Part shown: positions 16,384 to 27,844 of the stretch, one piece after another
Layout: every line of letters begins with the position of its first letter
How positions within the stretch are numbered: the first letter of the stretch is position 1
Origin: Pectobacterium fontis
Lineage (GTDB): Bacteria > Pseudomonadota > Gammaproteobacteria > Enterobacterales > Enterobacteriaceae
DNA: 64,000 nucleotides
Reading direction: 5' to 3'
Assembly: GCF_000803215.1 (NCBI RefSeq)
Contig: NZ_JSXC01000001.1
Coordinates: 62,001-126,000 of the forward strand
The notes under the pieces: model-generated
Told to the model about the DNA's origin: nothing
The model's input: the letters and a program-made list of their open reading frames with translations, nothing else
Databases searched by the model: none
Position numbers and translations under genes: made by a program

Positions 16384-18501
16384 TTACTTTTCCTCACCGG
16401 CATGCGTCAGCAGCCAGCAGTTATGAATTTGACGATTACGAGCAAAATCCTGTGATTGAGTCTGTGCGGTAATTTCTTTCGCGTTCAGCCCCAGCGCGGC
16501 CAGACCAGCGCTATCCATCTGGAAGCCGCGTTTATTATTCGAGAACATGATGGTGCCGCCACGGCGCAGCAGGCGTTTGAGATCTTTCATCAACGCCAGA
16601 TGATCGCGCTGGACATCAAACGATTCTTCCATACGTTTGGAGTTAGAGAAGGTTGGCGGGTCGATGAAGATTACATCGAACTGTTCATTCGCATTATGTA
16701 GCCATGACAGGCAATCCGCCTGAATCAAGCGGTGTTGACGTCCGGTCAGGCCATTCACCCGCAGGTTTTTCTCTGCCCATTCCAGATAGGTACGCGACAT
16801 ATCGACGGTGGTCGTTGAGCGTGCCCCGCCCAATCCGGCGTGCACACTCGCCGTGCCGGTATAGGCAAACAGATTGAGAAAATCTTTGCCGCCGCTCATC
16901 TTACCCAGCATTTTGCGGGCGATACGGTGATCGAGGAACAAGCCAGTATCGAGGTAATCGGTCAGGTTGACCCACAGTTTGGCACCAAACTCTTCCATCA
17001 ACAGGAAATCGCCTTTCTGCGCCAGTTTTTCATACTGGTTTTTACCTTTCTGACGTTCACGGGTTTTCAGCACCAGTCGGTTCGAGGGTAATTCCAGCAC
17101 GCTCAGCGTCGCGTTAATCACATCAAACAGGCGTTGACGGGCTTTTTGCGCATCAACCGTTTTCGGCGGCGCATACTCTTGTACGACAACCCAACTGCCA
17201 TAGCGATCGACCGCGACATTATATTCGGGCAGATCGGCATCATAGAGGCGATAGCATTCAATGCCCTGCTGAGCCGCCCATTTTTCCAGCTTGCGCAGGT
17301 TTTTACGCAGGCGGTTGGCAAAGTCTTCTGCGATTTGCCCCGCAGATTCACTCTGTGTTTCCGCCAACTGATAATTTTTTTGCACACAATCCAACGGGCC
17401 ATTTTTCGCCTTGAATTGACGTTCCGCACGCAATTGCAGACAACTCAGCAATTCCGGCGACGCACTAAACAGCGAGAGTTGCCAGCCGCCAAAATCACTT
17501 TTCATCTTACGACCCAGCATATTATGCAAGGCAATCAGCGCGGGTTCGCTTTCCAGACGCTCACCGTAAGGTGGGTTACTGATAACCGTGCCTTTCGGGC
17601 CTTCCGGCAACGGATTTTGTAGCTGTGCGGCATCTTTTACGCCAAAAGAAATCAGTTCAGCAACGCCTGCGCGGCGTGCATTGGCTTTGGCGATATCAAT
17701 CACCCGACGATCGTTATCAGACCCAAAGAAGCGTGAGTCCGTTGTCTGTAACCCCTGACGAGCACGCACCTGCGCTTCTGCGGTCACTTCGCGCCATAGT
17801 TCAGCATCGTGTTTTAACCAGGCGTTAAATCCCCAGTGTGTACGGTGTAAACCGGGGGCGCGATCGGCAGCCATCATCGCCGCTTCAATCAGTAATGTAC
17901 CGGAACCACACATCGGGTCGACCAGCGGCGTCCCGTTTTGCCAACCGGAGCGTAACACAATCGCCGCCGCCAGATTTTCTTTCAGCGGTGCCAACCCTGC
18001 CAGATCGCGATAGCCACGCTGATGCAGCCCTTCGCCGCTTAAATCCAGTGCGACGCTGGCTGTATCACGCTGTAAAAAGACGTTAATACGAATATCCGGC
18101 TGCTGCTTCGCCACATCGGGCCGCTGTCCGGTTTTACGCGTGAAACTATCCACAATCGCATCTTTAACTTTTAATGCGCCATACTGACTATTGCGGATAT
18201 CTTCATTGGTGCCGGTAAAATGCACGGCAAAGGTTTTATCGATACTAAAGATCGTTGACCAGTCAATCGCCTGTACGCCCAGATACAAATCCAGGTCGCT
18301 GTGTACCTTGAATTCATTCAGTGGTAGCAGAATGCGCGACGCCAAACGGCTCCACAGCAGGCTCTGGTACAGCAGGCGGTTATCACCCTCAAAATGGACA
18401 CCACCCTGCACCACTGTACAGGACTGCGCACCCAACGATTCGAGTTCGCTTTTTAATAACTCTTCCAGTCCCCGCGCCGTGCTGGCAAACAAAGCATTCA
18501 T
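16384..18501 (-). CDS. rlmL: Bifunctional 23S rRNA methyltransferase RlmKL
   Basis: RlmKL (YcbY) makes m2G2445 (RlmL half) and m7G2069 (RlmK half) in 23S rRNA. The protein has an N-terminal THUMP domain, a first Rossmann methyltransferase with [15 protein letters not shown] and catalytic NPPYGERL, and a second with [12 protein letters not shown] and [16 protein letters not shown]. The ATG at 18501 gives 705 residues and the family N terminus [16 protein letters not shown]; an in-frame ATG ten codons upstream has no ribosome-binding site. It is divergent from ycbX and precedes uup. Confidence 0.95.
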   Translation of the reverse strand: MNALFASTARGLEELLKSELESLGAQSCTVVQGGVHFEGDNRLLYQSLLWSRLASRILLPLNEFKVHSDLDLYLGVQAIDWSTIFSIDKTFAVHFTGTNEDIRNSQYGALKVKDAIVDSFTRKTGQRPDVAKQQPDIRINVFLQRDTASVALDLSGEGLHQRGYRDLAGLAPLKENLAAAIVLRSGWQNGTPLVDPMCGSGTLLIEAAMMAADRAPGLHRTHWGFNAWLKHDAELWREVTAEAQVRARQGLQTTDSRFFGSDNDRRVIDIAKANARRAGVAELISFGVKDAAQLQNPLPEGPKGTVISNPPYGERLESEPALIALHNMLGRKMKSDFGGWQLSLFSASPELLSCLQLRAERQFKAKNGPLDCVQKNYQLAETQSESAGQIAEDFANRLRKNLRKLEKWAAQQGIECYRLYDADLPEYNVAVDRYGSWVVVQEYAPPKTVDAQKARQRLFDVINATLSVLELPSNRLVLKTRERQKGKNQYEKLAQKGDFLLMEEFGAKLWVNLTDYLDTGLFLDHRIARKMLGKMSGGKDFLNLFAYTGTASVHAGLGGARSTTTVDMSRTYLEWAEKNLRVNGLTGRQHRLIQADCLSWLHNANEQFDVIFIDPPTFSNSKRMEESFDVQRDHLALMKDLKRLLRRGGTIMFSNNKRGFQMDSAGLAALGLNAKEITAQTQSQDFARNRQIHNCWLLTHAGEEK

Positions 18502-18611
18502 GTCGTCACTATCACCAAAAAATAGATTCATAAAAGAAATTGAGGCGCATTATAGCTAATCCGCGACGCTTGTCATAAAGTTGCCGTTTTACTTTGGCGA
18601 GGAATGGGTTA

Positions 18612-19715
18612 GTGATTGGCGTAACGCGGCTTTATATTCATCCGGTAAAATCGATGCGGGGGCTGCAACTGTCCCACGCGGTAGCTTCTGCCAGCGGTTT
18701 AGCTAACGATCGCGCTTTCATGATTACGGAGCCTGATGGCACCTTTATTACTGCCCGCCAGTATCCGCAGATGGTGTTATTTACCCCCGCCTTGTTACCC
18801 GATGGGCTGTTTATTACCGCACCCGATAGCCAAAGTGCCAGCATTCGTTTTGCCGACTTCACCGCAGCACCGCAGCCGACAGAGGTGTGGGGAACACACT
18901 TTACGGCACTCGTCGCGCCTGACGCCATCAATAGCTGGCTAAGTCACTATTTTCAGCGCGCCGTCCAATTGCGCTGGGTGGGCAATGCGCCGTCACGGCG
19001 GGTTAAACATTATCCCGACGTTCCCCTCGCCTTTGCCGACGGTTATCCGTTTCTATTAATCAATGATGCTTCATTTCAGGCGTTACGCCAACGTTGCCCT
19101 GCCGGTATTAACATCGAACAGTTTCGCCCCAATCTGGTAGTGACGGGGGCGGAAGCCTTTGCCGAAGACGGTTGGAAGACCATTCGTATCGGCGAGGTGA
19201 TTTTTGACGTCGTCAAACCCTGTAGTCGCTGTATTTTTACTACCGTCAGCATTGAACGCGGCCGTAAGCACCCGTCAGGAGAACCGCTGGCAACGCTGCA
19301 ATCATTCCGCACGGCAGAAAATGGCGACGTGGATTTTGGGCAGAATCTGGTGGCGAGAAACACGGGCATCATTCGCGTCGGCGACACGCTTGAAGTGCTC
19401 GCGACCAAACCGCCACGCCCTTACGGTTCCGGTCAGGTGGTCGAAAGCCTCAGTGTGCCAGAAAAAAGCGCACAGGCCGTCACCCTTCATTATCAGGGAA
19501 AAGCGTTAGCCGGGAACAATCAGCAGATTTTACTGGAACAGTTGGAGCAGCAGGGCATTCGAGTCCCCTATTCTTGTCGTGCGGGACTGTGTGGGTGTTG
19601 TAAATTGACGTTAGTGAGCGGAGCCGTTTCTCCACTGAAACAAAGCGCGATCAGGGCAAACGGGGAAATTCTTACCTGTAGCTGTATTCCACAGAGTGAC
19701 CTTCATCTGCAATAG
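18612..19715 (+). CDS. ycbX: MOSC/ferredoxin-domain protein YcbX
   Basis: YcbX is a molybdenum-cofactor-dependent protein; in E. coli it is required for detoxification of N-hydroxylated base analogues such as 6-hydroxylaminopurine. The protein has an N-terminal MOSC_N beta barrel ([11 protein letters not shown]), a MOSC domain with the cofactor cysteine in [12 protein letters not shown], and a C-terminal plant-type 2Fe-2S ferredoxin domain with CRAGLCGCC and a fourth Cys in TCSCIP. GTG at 18612 is chosen because GAGGA lies upstream (367 residues); a TTG at 18594 is possible but less likely. It is divergent from rlmL and convergent with zapC. Confidence 0.93.
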   Translation: MIGVTRLYIHPVKSMRGLQLSHAVASASGLANDRAFMITEPDGTFITARQYPQMVLFTPALLPDGLFITAPDSQSASIRFADFTAAPQPTEVWGTHFTALVAPDAINSWLSHYFQRAVQLRWVGNAPSRRVKHYPDVPLAFADGYPFLLINDASFQALRQRCPAGINIEQFRPNLVVTGAEAFAEDGWKTIRIGEVIFDVVKPCSRCIFTTVSIERGRKHPSGEPLATLQSFRTAENGDVDFGQNLVARNTGIIRVGDTLEVLATKPPRPYGSGQVVESLSVPEKSAQAVTLHYQGKALAGNNQQILLEQLEQQGIRVPYSCRAGLCGCCKLTLVSGAVSPLKQSAIRANGEILTCSCIPQSDLHLQ

Positions 19716-19746
19716 AAAAGCATCTGCTCTGCAATAGCCAAAGAAA

Positions 19747-19783
19747 AGCCAACGCACAGGCAACTTGAAGTCTGACGGATATA
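19747..19783. repeat. ERIC right-end relic
   Basis: The 37 bases beginning AGCCAACGCACAGGC and ending TGACGGATATA match the right end of the enterobacterial ERIC/IRU consensus, as I recall it, with three differences. The left half of the element is not visible, so this is a truncated copy in the convergent gap between ycbX and zapC. Confidence 0.75.
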
Positions 19784-19792
19784 TGCCAAGAG

Positions 19793-20380
19793 TTAGACGA
19801 CCTTGGCATACTCGAATGCGGATGCACTTTCCCCCCGCACACTTTCCCACTCCGCGCTATTCTGCACAGCCGCAGGCATAAGTCTGTCATGCATGATTTT
19901 TATGGCATCACCCAATCCCATCGTCTTCCCGCTCAGTGACAACTGTTCTTGCGCCAGCAAACAAAGGCAGGCTTTATCCCCCGCTTCCGCCACCAGAAAA
20001 CAGGCGGTTTCATGGGTTTCGGTTAGCTGAACCTGAACCATATCCCCCGCTTGCGGCGAGTACGTCACGGCATTCGGCTGTTGGATAAAATGCCAGCTTT
20101 TCGGCATTAACGGTTTGAGGAATCGACTGGCCACCAGTGCGTTTAACACTAATTCACCTTGAAGATCGCGGTGCAGCGCCGCTTTCTGGCATTTGTCGTT
20201 ATAGGTAAAAAATAACGCGGCATCATCAACACAGAATGCACATTCATTGAAAGCATCCGGCGTTAACATTTTAGACGGAAAGCGAGAACGAAATAACATG
20301 CCGTTAGCCAGATCTAACATCAGGCGATCGTGTTCAGTATCAAAATACCAGCGCCAGTTATCGTCAGGTTTTAACTTCAT
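19793..20380 (-). CDS. zapC: Cell division protein ZapC
   Basis: ZapC (YcbW) is a cytoplasmic protein that binds FtsZ polymers and stabilises bundles in the Z ring. The 195-residue protein matches the family at [31 protein letters not shown], read here from residue 4 onward in two parts, and at [11 protein letters not shown] near the C terminus; the E. coli protein is somewhat shorter. It lies downstream of pyrD on the same strand, as in E. coli, but a GC-rich hairpin separates the two. Confidence 0.94.
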   Translation of the reverse strand: MKLKPDDNWRWYFDTEHDRLMLDLANGMLFRSRFPSKMLTPDAFNECAFCVDDAALFFTYNDKCQKAALHRDLQGELVLNALVASRFLKPLMPKSWHFIQQPNAVTYSPQAGDMVQVQLTETHETACFLVAEAGDKACLCLLAQEQLSLSGKTMGLGDAIKIMHDRLMPAAVQNSAEWESVRGESASAFEYAKVV

Positions 20381-20533
20381 ATTATTTACCCTTCGCTTTT
20401 ATAGTAGAAATATCAGAAATGGCTGATTGTATTTTCTTACACCGCAATAATCGTTCATCATCCTAAACGTCGCGGTAAGCACATCAGACACCCGTTGATA
20501 GATTATTTACGCAAACGGATAAAATATAGACTA

Positions 20534-20559
20534 GCTGGGGGGATAAATAAACCCCCAGC
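20534..20559 (-). terminator. Hairpin between pyrD and zapC
   Basis: A perfect 8-bp stem (GCTGGGGG / CCCCCAGC) with a 10-base AT loop, 23 bp after the pyrD stop. No strong T-run; it may limit read-through into zapC. Confidence 0.6.
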
Positions 20560-20581
20560 GAGTAATGAAAGGAATTTCGGA

Positions 20582-21592
20582 CTAAATATGTGTAACGATA
20601 TCTTTAATCAGACGCGGCCCATGGAAAATAAAACCGGAATATATCTGTACCAGCGATGCGCCAGCCGCTATTTTTTCGCGTGCGGCGACCAGAGAATCAA
20701 TTCCGCCAACGCCAATAATGGGTAAACGACCCGCTAACTCCTGTGACAAACGGCGGATAATTTCCGTGCTGCTCGCCTGTAACGGACGGCCACTTAATCC
20801 CCCCGTCTGCCCACAATGATTTAATCCCTGAATCAATTTTCTATCGAGCGTCGTATTCGTGGCAATCACCCCATCGAGGTGATGACGCACCAGACTATCG
20901 GCAATTTGGATCAATTCTTCTTCAGAAAGATCCGGCGCGATCTTTACCGCCACGGGAACATATTTCTGATATTTTTCTTTTAATTCTGCCTGTTTGTTCT
21001 TTATCGCCAGCAAAAGATCGTCCAGCGCTTCACCGTATTGCAGGCTACGTAATCCCGGTGTATTGGGTGAAGAAATGTTGATCGCGATATACCCTGCGTG
21101 CGGATAAACCTTATCCATGCAGATCAAATAATCGTCTTTACCTTGTTCGACGGGCGTATCTTTATTCTTACCGATGTTGATCCCTAATACACCGCCAAAG
21201 CGCGTTTGCTTCACATTCTCGACCAGATAATCTACGCCTTTATTATTGAAGCCCATCCGGTTGATCAACCCTTGCGCTTCCACTACGCGGAATAATCTTG
21301 GTTTATCATTACCAGATTGTGGGCGTGGCGTTACCGTCCCTACTTCAATAAAACCAAATCCCATTGCGCCTAATGCATCAATACATTCGCCGTCTTTATC
21401 TAATCCCGCCGCCAGACCAAGTGGGTTTTTAAAAGATAGCCCCATGCAGGTAACCGGTTTAGTCGGAACGGACTGACGGACGAGAAATTCAAAAGGCGTG
21501 TTGGTAATACGGCGTAATTGTTGGAAGGTCAGCTCATGTGCACGCTCTGGATCGAGCTGAAACAAGGCTTTTTTGATAACGGGATAGAACAT
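20582..21592 (-). CDS. pyrD: Dihydroorotate dehydrogenase (quinone)
   Basis: PyrD oxidises dihydroorotate to orotate, passing electrons through FMN to membrane quinone; it is the fourth step of de novo pyrimidine synthesis. The 336-residue class 2 enzyme has the N-terminal membrane-associating helices ([20 protein letters not shown]) and the FMN/substrate motifs [10 protein letters not shown] (with the class 2 catalytic serine) and [33 protein letters not shown] precedes the ATG. It is downstream of pepN and upstream of zapC, and hairpins lie in its leader. Confidence 0.97.
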   Translation of the reverse strand: MFYPVIKKALFQLDPERAHELTFQQLRRITNTPFEFLVRQSVPTKPVTCMGLSFKNPLGLAAGLDKDGECIDALGAMGFGFIEVGTVTPRPQSGNDKPRLFRVVEAQGLINRMGFNNKGVDYLVENVKQTRFGGVLGINIGKNKDTPVEQGKDDYLICMDKVYPHAGYIAINISSPNTPGLRSLQYGEALDDLLLAIKNKQAELKEKYQKYVPVAVKIAPDLSEEELIQIADSLVRHHLDGVIATNTTLDRKLIQGLNHCGQTGGLSGRPLQASSTEIIRRLSQELAGRLPIIGVGGIDSLVAAREKIAAGASLVQIYSGFIFHGPRLIKDIVTHI

Positions 21593-21676
21593 ATTGTCTC
21601 CTGAGATCCCTATCGCAAAGGTATCTTGCCTACGCTGAAAGTAAGCAATAGTGGATTACGGTTTAACTCACGGTCG

Positions 21677-21772
21677 GAGATGGTAGTTCCATCTCTGCGG
21701 AAAGTAAAACGTTTGCGGAAGTGGAGAAATGGCCTGAGAGAATGTCACACGCGGCAGAATACCGCGTGTGAC
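21677..21772 (-). terminator. Hairpins between pepN and pyrD
   Basis: Two inverted repeats: GTCACACGCGG / CCGCGTGTGAC (11 bp, 21744-21772), 21 bp after the pepN stop, and GAGATGG / CCATCTC (7 bp, 21677-21695). The first is probably the pepN terminator; the second may belong to the pyrD leader, a gene whose expression in E. coli depends on leader folding. Confidence 0.55.
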
Positions 21773-21793
21773 GGAAGGATAAGTGTGGCTGGA

Positions 21794-24409
21794 TTAGTTT
21801 TGCAGCGCCTTAGTGATCTTCTCAAACAGATCGCCAGACAGATTTTCTAACGTCTTCAACTGCTCCAGCGCCTGACGCATTTGCGCCTGACGTTTAGCAT
21901 CATAGCGTTTCAGGCGGATCAACGGTTCGATCACTCGGGCCGCGACCTGCGGATTGCGGGTGTTCAGATCGCTCAGAATCTCTGTCAGGAAGCGATAGCC
22001 GCTGCCGTCTTCGGCATGGAAAGCCGACGGATTAGCAGCCGCAAACGCCCCCACTAAGGAACGCAGGCGGTTAGGGTTGTTCAGGCTGAATGAACGGTGT
22101 TGCAGCAGTTCACGCACGCGGCTCAGCACATCGGCTGCCGGGCTGGTGGCTTGCAGCACAAACCATTTATCCATCACCAAACCATCCTGATGCCAGCGGT
22201 TATCAAACTGCGTCAGCAGTTCATCACGCACTGGCAACTGCGCCTCCACCGCGGCGGATAGCGCTGCCAGCGAGTCGGTCATATTATCTGCCTGACGAAA
22301 CTGCGTCTGCACCAGTTTATCGGCCTGCGCTTCATCGCTGAATGCCAGATAGTGCAGGCAGACATTGCGCAGCGCGCGTTTACCCATATCCGCGTGCTCA
22401 ATGCGATATTGTGGTGCCTGATTCGCGTGGTATACCGCTAGCCACTCATCCGCCATCTCCTGCGCCATCGTGCGCGTCATGCTCTCACGAACGGCCGCGA
22501 TCGCGGTAGGATCGATGACGTCAAACAGCTCGGCAATCTCATTTTCGCTTGGCAATGTCAGAATCTGAGAAGCCAGCATCGGATCCAGTTTTTCATCCAA
22601 CAGCACGCCACGGAACGCATCGATGACATGCATCGGTACAGAAAGCGGCTGCTTCTGTTGATAGCGAGAAACGTTCAAACGGATATAGTTAGCCAGCAGG
22701 CTTTGCGCGGCGTCCCAACGCGAAAACGCATTGCTCGCATGACGCATCAGGAACGTCAGTTGCTCATCGCTCCAGGCATAGTTCAGTTTTACCGGCGCGG
22801 AGAATTCACGTAATAAAGAAGGAATCGGGCGGCAAGGAACCGTATCGAAAATAAACGTCTGCTCGGATTCAGTCACATTCAGCACCGACGCCAGCAGTTG
22901 ACCGTCTTTCTGGAGCGGGATGACCTGCCCTTGCGGAGTGTACAGTTCAATATCCAACGGGATGTGCAACGGCAATTTTGGCTGTTTATCGGCACCGACG
23001 GGCGTTGTTTGGCTCACGCTCAGCAAATATTGTTGCGTTTGCGGATCGTAATCATCACGCACGGTCAAGACCGGCGTACCCGATTGGCTGTACCAGCGGC
23101 GGAACTGCGTGAGATCGACATCGGAGGCATCTTCCATCGCCTGCACAAAGTCATCACACGTCGCCGCGCTACCGTCATGACGCTCAAAATACAGACGGAT
23201 GCCTGCCTGGAATTTTTCCTCGCCTAATAAGGTATGCATCATGCGGATCACTTCCGAGCCTTTTTCATACACCGTCAGCGTGTAGAAGTTATTCATCTCG
23301 ATCACCTGATCGGGACGAATCGGATGCGACATCGGGCTGGCATCTTCGGCAAACTGGGCACCACGCATCACGCGCACGTTATCAATCCGGTTCACCGGGC
23401 GCGACCCTAAATCGGAACTAAATTCCTGATCGCGGAACACCGTTAGCCCTTCTTTCAGGCTTAGCTGGAACCAGTCGCGGCAGGTGACGCGGTTGCCCGT
23501 CCAGTTGTGGAAATATTCATGGCCGATCACCGCTTCAATATTCAGATAGTCTTTATCCGTTGCGGTTTCTGCCTTAGCCAGCACGTATTTAGAGTTGAAT
23601 ACGTTCAGCCCTTTGTTTTCCATCGCGCCCATATTGAAGAAATCAACGGCGACGATCATATAAATGTCGAGATCGTATTCCAGACCGAAACGCTCTTCAT
23701 CCCACTTCATCGCATTCTTCAGCGACGTCATCGCCCAGCCAGCACGATCGAGATTGCCGCGGTCAACGTACAGTTCGAGTGCAACATCACGGCCAGAACG
23801 CGTCGTAAAGCGATCCTGAAGCACATCAAAATCGCCCGCCACCAGCGCGAACAGATAAGCCGGTTTGGGGAACGGATCCTGCCACTCGATCCAGTGACGC
23901 CCGCCCTCCAACTCCCCTTGCGTTATACGGTTACCGTTAGAGAGTAAATAAGGATAGCGGGCTTTATCTGCCGTAATGCGCGTGGTGAATTTCGCCAGTA
24001 CATCCGGCCGGTCAAGATAATAGGTAATGTGGCGGAACCCTTCGGCCTCACACTGCGTACAAAGCGCTTCACCTGATTGATATAGCCCTTCCAGCGCGCT
24101 ATTCGCGGCAGGATTGATTTCGGTTTCAATACTGAGCGTAAAACGAGCAGATAATTGTGTCAGCAGCAACCCGTCATCCTGCTGCTGATAATGTGTCCAC
24201 GGTTGTCCATCAACACTCAGAGCGATCAGCGTCAGCCCTTCGCCATCCAGCTTCAACGGCGCGCCCGCGTCCCCCTGTAACACCACCTGACTAACGGCTT
24301 TTACGCGAGTTTTTTCAGCATCGAGATCGAAATCCAATGCAATGTCGGTAATGGTGTAATCCGGCGCCCGGTAGTCATGGCGATATTTTACTTGCGGCTG
24401 TTGATTCAT
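21794..24409 (-). CDS. pepN: Aminopeptidase N
   Basis: PepN is the main cytoplasmic zinc aminopeptidase (M1 family), removing N-terminal residues of broad type in late protein degradation. The ATG at 24409 gives 871 residues starting MNQQPQVKYRHDYRAPDY, matching the family; an in-frame ATG at 24445 would only add 12 residues. The exopeptidase motif GAMEN and the zinc site HEYFHNWTGNRVTCRDWFQL with the third ligand in KEGLTVFRDQEF are intact. It is divergent from pncB, as in E. coli. Confidence 0.97.
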   Translation of the reverse strand: MNQQPQVKYRHDYRAPDYTITDIALDFDLDAEKTRVKAVSQVVLQGDAGAPLKLDGEGLTLIALSVDGQPWTHYQQQDDGLLLTQLSARFTLSIETEINPAANSALEGLYQSGEALCTQCEAEGFRHITYYLDRPDVLAKFTTRITADKARYPYLLSNGNRITQGELEGGRHWIEWQDPFPKPAYLFALVAGDFDVLQDRFTTRSGRDVALELYVDRGNLDRAGWAMTSLKNAMKWDEERFGLEYDLDIYMIVAVDFFNMGAMENKGLNVFNSKYVLAKAETATDKDYLNIEAVIGHEYFHNWTGNRVTCRDWFQLSLKEGLTVFRDQEFSSDLGSRPVNRIDNVRVMRGAQFAEDASPMSHPIRPDQVIEMNNFYTLTVYEKGSEVIRMMHTLLGEEKFQAGIRLYFERHDGSAATCDDFVQAMEDASDVDLTQFRRWYSQSGTPVLTVRDDYDPQTQQYLLSVSQTTPVGADKQPKLPLHIPLDIELYTPQGQVIPLQKDGQLLASVLNVTESEQTFIFDTVPCRPIPSLLREFSAPVKLNYAWSDEQLTFLMRHASNAFSRWDAAQSLLANYIRLNVSRYQQKQPLSVPMHVIDAFRGVLLDEKLDPMLASQILTLPSENEIAELFDVIDPTAIAAVRESMTRTMAQEMADEWLAVYHANQAPQYRIEHADMGKRALRNVCLHYLAFSDEAQADKLVQTQFRQADNMTDSLAALSAAVEAQLPVRDELLTQFDNRWHQDGLVMDKWFVLQATSPAADVLSRVRELLQHRSFSLNNPNRLRSLVGAFAAANPSAFHAEDGSGYRFLTEILSDLNTRNPQVAARVIEPLIRLKRYDAKRQAQMRQALEQLKTLENLSGDLFEKITKALQN

Positions 24410-24631
24410 ATAAAGTTCCACCTCGTCATAAGCATCAAAGATCAAGTCTAAGCCTGTTATCTTAATGTTACCACGACAAAATAATGAGGATAATCACCGT
24501 ATCCTACTTCACTCCTGCGCGTCTCGCGATGTTGTCGTAATGTAATAAATAGATAATCAAGGTATACTGGCCGGACATTGCTGATTGTCCCGATGGTGGA
24601 TATGCATCTCACGAGGATGCTGTAACGCATT

Positions 24632-25837
24632 ATGACTTTGCACACTTCCCCGATTCTACACTCATTGCTGGATACCGATGCCTACAAGCTGCACATGCAA
24701 CAGGCCGTGTATCATCACTATTATGATGTCGACGTTGCGGCAGAATTTCGCTGCCGCGGCGATGAGTTATTAGGCGTTTACGCCGATGAGATAGCCCATC
24801 AGGTTGACCTGATGCGTTTCTTGTCCTTGAGTGACGATGAGTTTACCTATCTTGCCTCTCTGCCATTCTTTCAGCAGGACTATCTCAACTGGTTGCGGAG
24901 TTTTCGTTTCAACCCACAGCAAGTTTCGATCAAGAATCATGCTGGCAAGCTGGATATCCGCATCACCGGACCGTGGCGTGAAGTGATCTTGTGGGAAGTT
25001 CCCCTGCTGGCGGTGATCAGTGAAGTGGTACATCGGCATCGTTCCCCCGACGTCACCGCCGCGCAGGCCGTCGCTCAACTGTCTGCCTCACTGGAGAACT
25101 TTCGCCAGCACAGCGCGGCGCTGGATCTCAGCCAATTCAAGCTGATGGATTTCGGCACCCGTCGACGCTTTTCTCGCGATGTTCAGCAGACGATTGTTAC
25201 GGCGCTGAAAGCTGACTTTCCTTACCTCATCGGCACCAGCAATTATGATCTGGCACGCCGTTTGGGCATCACGCCTGTCGGTACGCAAGCGCACGAGTGG
25301 TTTCAGGCTCATCAGCAAATTAGCCCAACCTTGGCGAACAGCCAACGCGCCGCGCTACACATGTGGCTACGTGAATATCCCTCACATCTGGGGATTGCGT
25401 TGACTGATTGCATCACCATGGATGCCTTCCTGCGTGATTTCGATTTACCATTCGCCGAAGCCTATCAGGGGTTGCGTCACGATTCCGGCGATCCGCTCGA
25501 TTGGGGAGAAAAAGCGATTGCCCATTATCAGCGCCTGAACATCAACCCGATGAGCAAAACGCTGGTCTTCTCTGATAACCTGAATCTGGATAAGGCGCTG
25601 GCGTTGTATCGTCATTTCTGGCAGCGCATCAATCTGGTATTTGGTATGGGCACACGCCTGACGTGTGATATCCCCAGCGTGAAGCCGTTGAATATCGTCA
25701 TCAAATTGGTGGAATGTAACGGCAAGCCAGTGGCAAAGCTTTCTGATAGCCCGGGTAAAACCATCTGTCAGGATCACAACTTCGTGTGTGAGCTACGCAA
25801 AGCGTTTGACTTACCCCGTGTGAAAAAGGCCAGTTGA
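24632..25837 (+). CDS. pncB: Nicotinate phosphoribosyltransferase
   Basis: PncB makes nicotinate mononucleotide from nicotinate, PRPP and ATP, salvaging pyridine for NAD. The 401-residue protein starts [21 protein letters not shown] and contains the type II phosphoribosyltransferase blocks [25 protein letters not shown] and the PRPP-binding [15 protein letters not shown]; the autophosphorylated histidine expected between them is in GTQAHEW. It is divergent from pepN across 222 bp. I saw no clear NadR box. Confidence 0.96.
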   Translation: MTLHTSPILHSLLDTDAYKLHMQQAVYHHYYDVDVAAEFRCRGDELLGVYADEIAHQVDLMRFLSLSDDEFTYLASLPFFQQDYLNWLRSFRFNPQQVSIKNHAGKLDIRITGPWREVILWEVPLLAVISEVVHRHRSPDVTAAQAVAQLSASLENFRQHSAALDLSQFKLMDFGTRRRFSRDVQQTIVTALKADFPYLIGTSNYDLARRLGITPVGTQAHEWFQAHQQISPTLANSQRAALHMWLREYPSHLGIALTDCITMDAFLRDFDLPFAEAYQGLRHDSGDPLDWGEKAIAHYQRLNINPMSKTLVFSDNLNLDKALALYRHFWQRINLVFGMGTRLTCDIPSVKPLNIVIKLVECNGKPVAKLSDSPGKTICQDHNFVCELRKAFDLPRVKKAS

Positions 25838-25846
25838 GGCTTTCCT

Positions 25847-25975
25847 TATACCCTAAATCATTCGAGTTTCAGGACAAAACGTTAGCGTTTTGAACAACGC
25901 AAAGCGTTGGCCCTTTAGGGCGAGGCCCACGCGAGTGGGCCGGATCGCACATGCAACGTGATGTATGACGGGTAT
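25847..25975. repeat. ERIC-like element with four-hairpin core
   Basis: The element begins TATACCCTAAATCATTCGAG and ends CACATGCAACGTGATGTATG-ACGGGTAT, the typical ends of enterobacterial ERIC/IRU sequences. Its core is four hairpins in a row: AAAACG/CGTTTT (25876-25891), CAACGC/GCGTTG (25895-25909), GCCCT/AGGGC (25910-25921) and GGCCCAC/GTGGGCC (25924-25941). It lies in the 311-bp gap between pncB and asnS. The rest of the gap holds the asnS promoter region, without recognisable sites. Confidence 0.8.
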
Positions 25976-26148
25976 TGACCAACTTTGCAGCAGATTCACT
26001 CACATGCGCGAAAACTTCTCGTTATTACGATGATTTCTGCTTGTGTCCTGTTGCATCGCAAGTAACATAGCAAATGGCTCGGATTGGGCCATTTGGCGTT
26101 TTAACCACGATATATTTCTTAAACACGATTAATTAAAGAGAGAATTTT

Positions 26149-27549
26149 ATGAGCGTAGTGCCTGTAGTCGATGTACTGCAAGGCCGTGTCGCCGTTGACA
26201 GCGAAGTCACCGTGCGCGGCTGGGTACGTACCCGGAGAGATTCTAAAGCCGGTATCTCCTTTATCGCCGTTTATGACGGCTCCTGCTTTAATCCGTTACA
26301 GGCTGTCGTTAATAATAATCTCTCCAATTATCAGGATGACGTACTGCGCCTGACCACCGGTTGCTCCGTTGAAATTACCGGTAATGTTGTCGCCTCTCCG
26401 GGCGAAGGTCAGAGCTTCGAGCTGCAAGCGACTCAGGTTAACGTTGTCGGCTGGGTTGACGATCCCGATACCTATCCGATGGCGGCGAAACGCCACAGCA
26501 TCGAATACCTACGTGAAGTGGCACACTTACGCCCGCGCACGAATCTGATTGGTGCCGTGGCGCGCGTTCGCCATACGCTGGCACAGGCGATTCATCGCTT
26601 TTTCCACGAAAACGGTTACTTCTGGGTATCCACCCCGCTAATTACCGCCTCCGACACCGAAGGTGCAGGCGAAATGTTCCGCGTATCTACTCTCGATCTG
26701 GAAAACCTGCCGCGTACCGAACAAGGTAAAGTAGATTTCAGCGAGGATTTCTTCGGCAAAGAAGCGTTCCTGACGGTATCCGGCCAGTTGAATGGCGAAA
26801 CCTACGCCTGCGCACTGTCCAACGTCTATACCTTTGGTCCAACATTCCGCGCGGAAAATTCCAACACCAGCCGCCATCTGGCCGAATTCTGGATGATTGA
26901 ACCGGAAGTCGCGTTCGCCACGCTGGATGACGTCGCGGGTCTGGCTGAAAACCTGCTGAAATATGTTTTCCAGGCCGTATTGAACGAGCGTGCCGATGAT
27001 ATGGCGTTCTTTGCTGAGCGCGTCGATAAAGAAGCCATCACTCGACTGGAAAAATTCGTCAGCTCCGATTTCGCACAGGTAGATTACACCGATGCCGTTG
27101 AGATCCTGCTGAACTGTGGGAAGCAGTTCGAGAACCCCGTTTACTGGGGCGTTGACCTCTCCTCCGAACACGAACGTTATCTGGCCGAGCAACACTTCAA
27201 AGCCCCCGTTGTGGTTAAAAACTACCCGAAAGACATCAAAGCTTTCTATATGCGTATGAACGAAGACGGTAAAACCGTTGCCGCGATGGATGTGCTGGCA
27301 CCCGGCATCGGTGAAATCATTGGCGGTTCTCAGCGTGAAGAACGTCTGGCGCAGTTGGATAGCCGTCTGGAAGAGATGGGGCTGAATAAAGAAGACTACT
27401 GGTGGTATCGCGATTTACGTCGTTACGGTACGATTCCTCACTCCGGCTTCGGTTTAGGTTTTGAACGATTGATTGCCTATGTTACTGGTGTACAGAATGT
27501 GCGCGACGTGATTCCTTTCCCACGCACACCACGCAACGCCAGTTTCTAA
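26149..27549 (+). CDS. asnS: Asparaginyl-tRNA synthetase
   Basis: AsnS charges tRNA-Asn with asparagine. The 466-residue class IIb enzyme has the N-terminal OB-fold anticodon-binding domain ([20 protein letters not shown]) and the class II catalytic motifs: motif 2 in [22 protein letters not shown] and motif 3 in [15 protein letters not shown]. An AAAGAGAG ribosome-binding site precedes the ATG. It precedes ompF, as in E. coli, and ends at a strong terminator. Confidence 0.98.
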   Translation: MSVVPVVDVLQGRVAVDSEVTVRGWVRTRRDSKAGISFIAVYDGSCFNPLQAVVNNNLSNYQDDVLRLTTGCSVEITGNVVASPGEGQSFELQATQVNVVGWVDDPDTYPMAAKRHSIEYLREVAHLRPRTNLIGAVARVRHTLAQAIHRFFHENGYFWVSTPLITASDTEGAGEMFRVSTLDLENLPRTEQGKVDFSEDFFGKEAFLTVSGQLNGETYACALSNVYTFGPTFRAENSNTSRHLAEFWMIEPEVAFATLDDVAGLAENLLKYVFQAVLNERADDMAFFAERVDKEAITRLEKFVSSDFAQVDYTDAVEILLNCGKQFENPVYWGVDLSSEHERYLAEQHFKAPVVVKNYPKDIKAFYMRMNEDGKTVAAMDVLAPGIGEIIGGSQREERLAQLDSRLEEMGLNKEDYWWYRDLRRYGTIPHSGFGLGFERLIAYVTGVQNVRDVIPFPRTPRNASF

Positions 27550-27589
27550 ATAAAAATTTAATATAAGTAAAACAAATATCTAGAAAAGA

Positions 27590-27618
27590 AGAGTCGGATT
27601 TTCCGGCTCTTTTTTTTT
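27590..27618 (+). terminator. Terminator of asnS
   Basis: Stem AGAGTCGG / CCGGCTCT with loop ATTTT followed by eight T residues. Confidence 0.9.
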
Positions 27619-27651
27619 GATTTTTGTTATGCCTCAGAAAGTTCCCCGATA

Positions 27652-27716
27652 TTTACATTTAGATACATATTATTTCTATTTGTTACTCGATTACGAACTT
27701 TGTAGCATCTTTAGAG
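27652..27716 (+). promoter_or_regulatory. OmpR-binding region of ompF
   Basis: TTTACATTTAGATACATATT at 27652-27671 matches the E. coli ompF OmpR site F1 at 17 of 20 positions from memory. Two further segments (ATTTCTATTTGTTACTCGAT and CGAACTTTGTAGCATC) occupy the places of sites F2 and F3. The leader further down is also conserved with E. coli, for example AGACACCAAACT and GGCAGTGGCAGGTGTC, which places the promoter around 27735-27760. Confidence 0.75.
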
Positions 27717-27844
27717 TGGATTAACGAGCGAGTGAATGGAAAACTGCGTTCAGACACAGGAAGACACCAAACTTTCAGGAATAGTTCTGTAAAGAATTAT
27801 TTATGGCAGTGGCAGGTGTCTCAATAACACCAATGAGGGTAATA

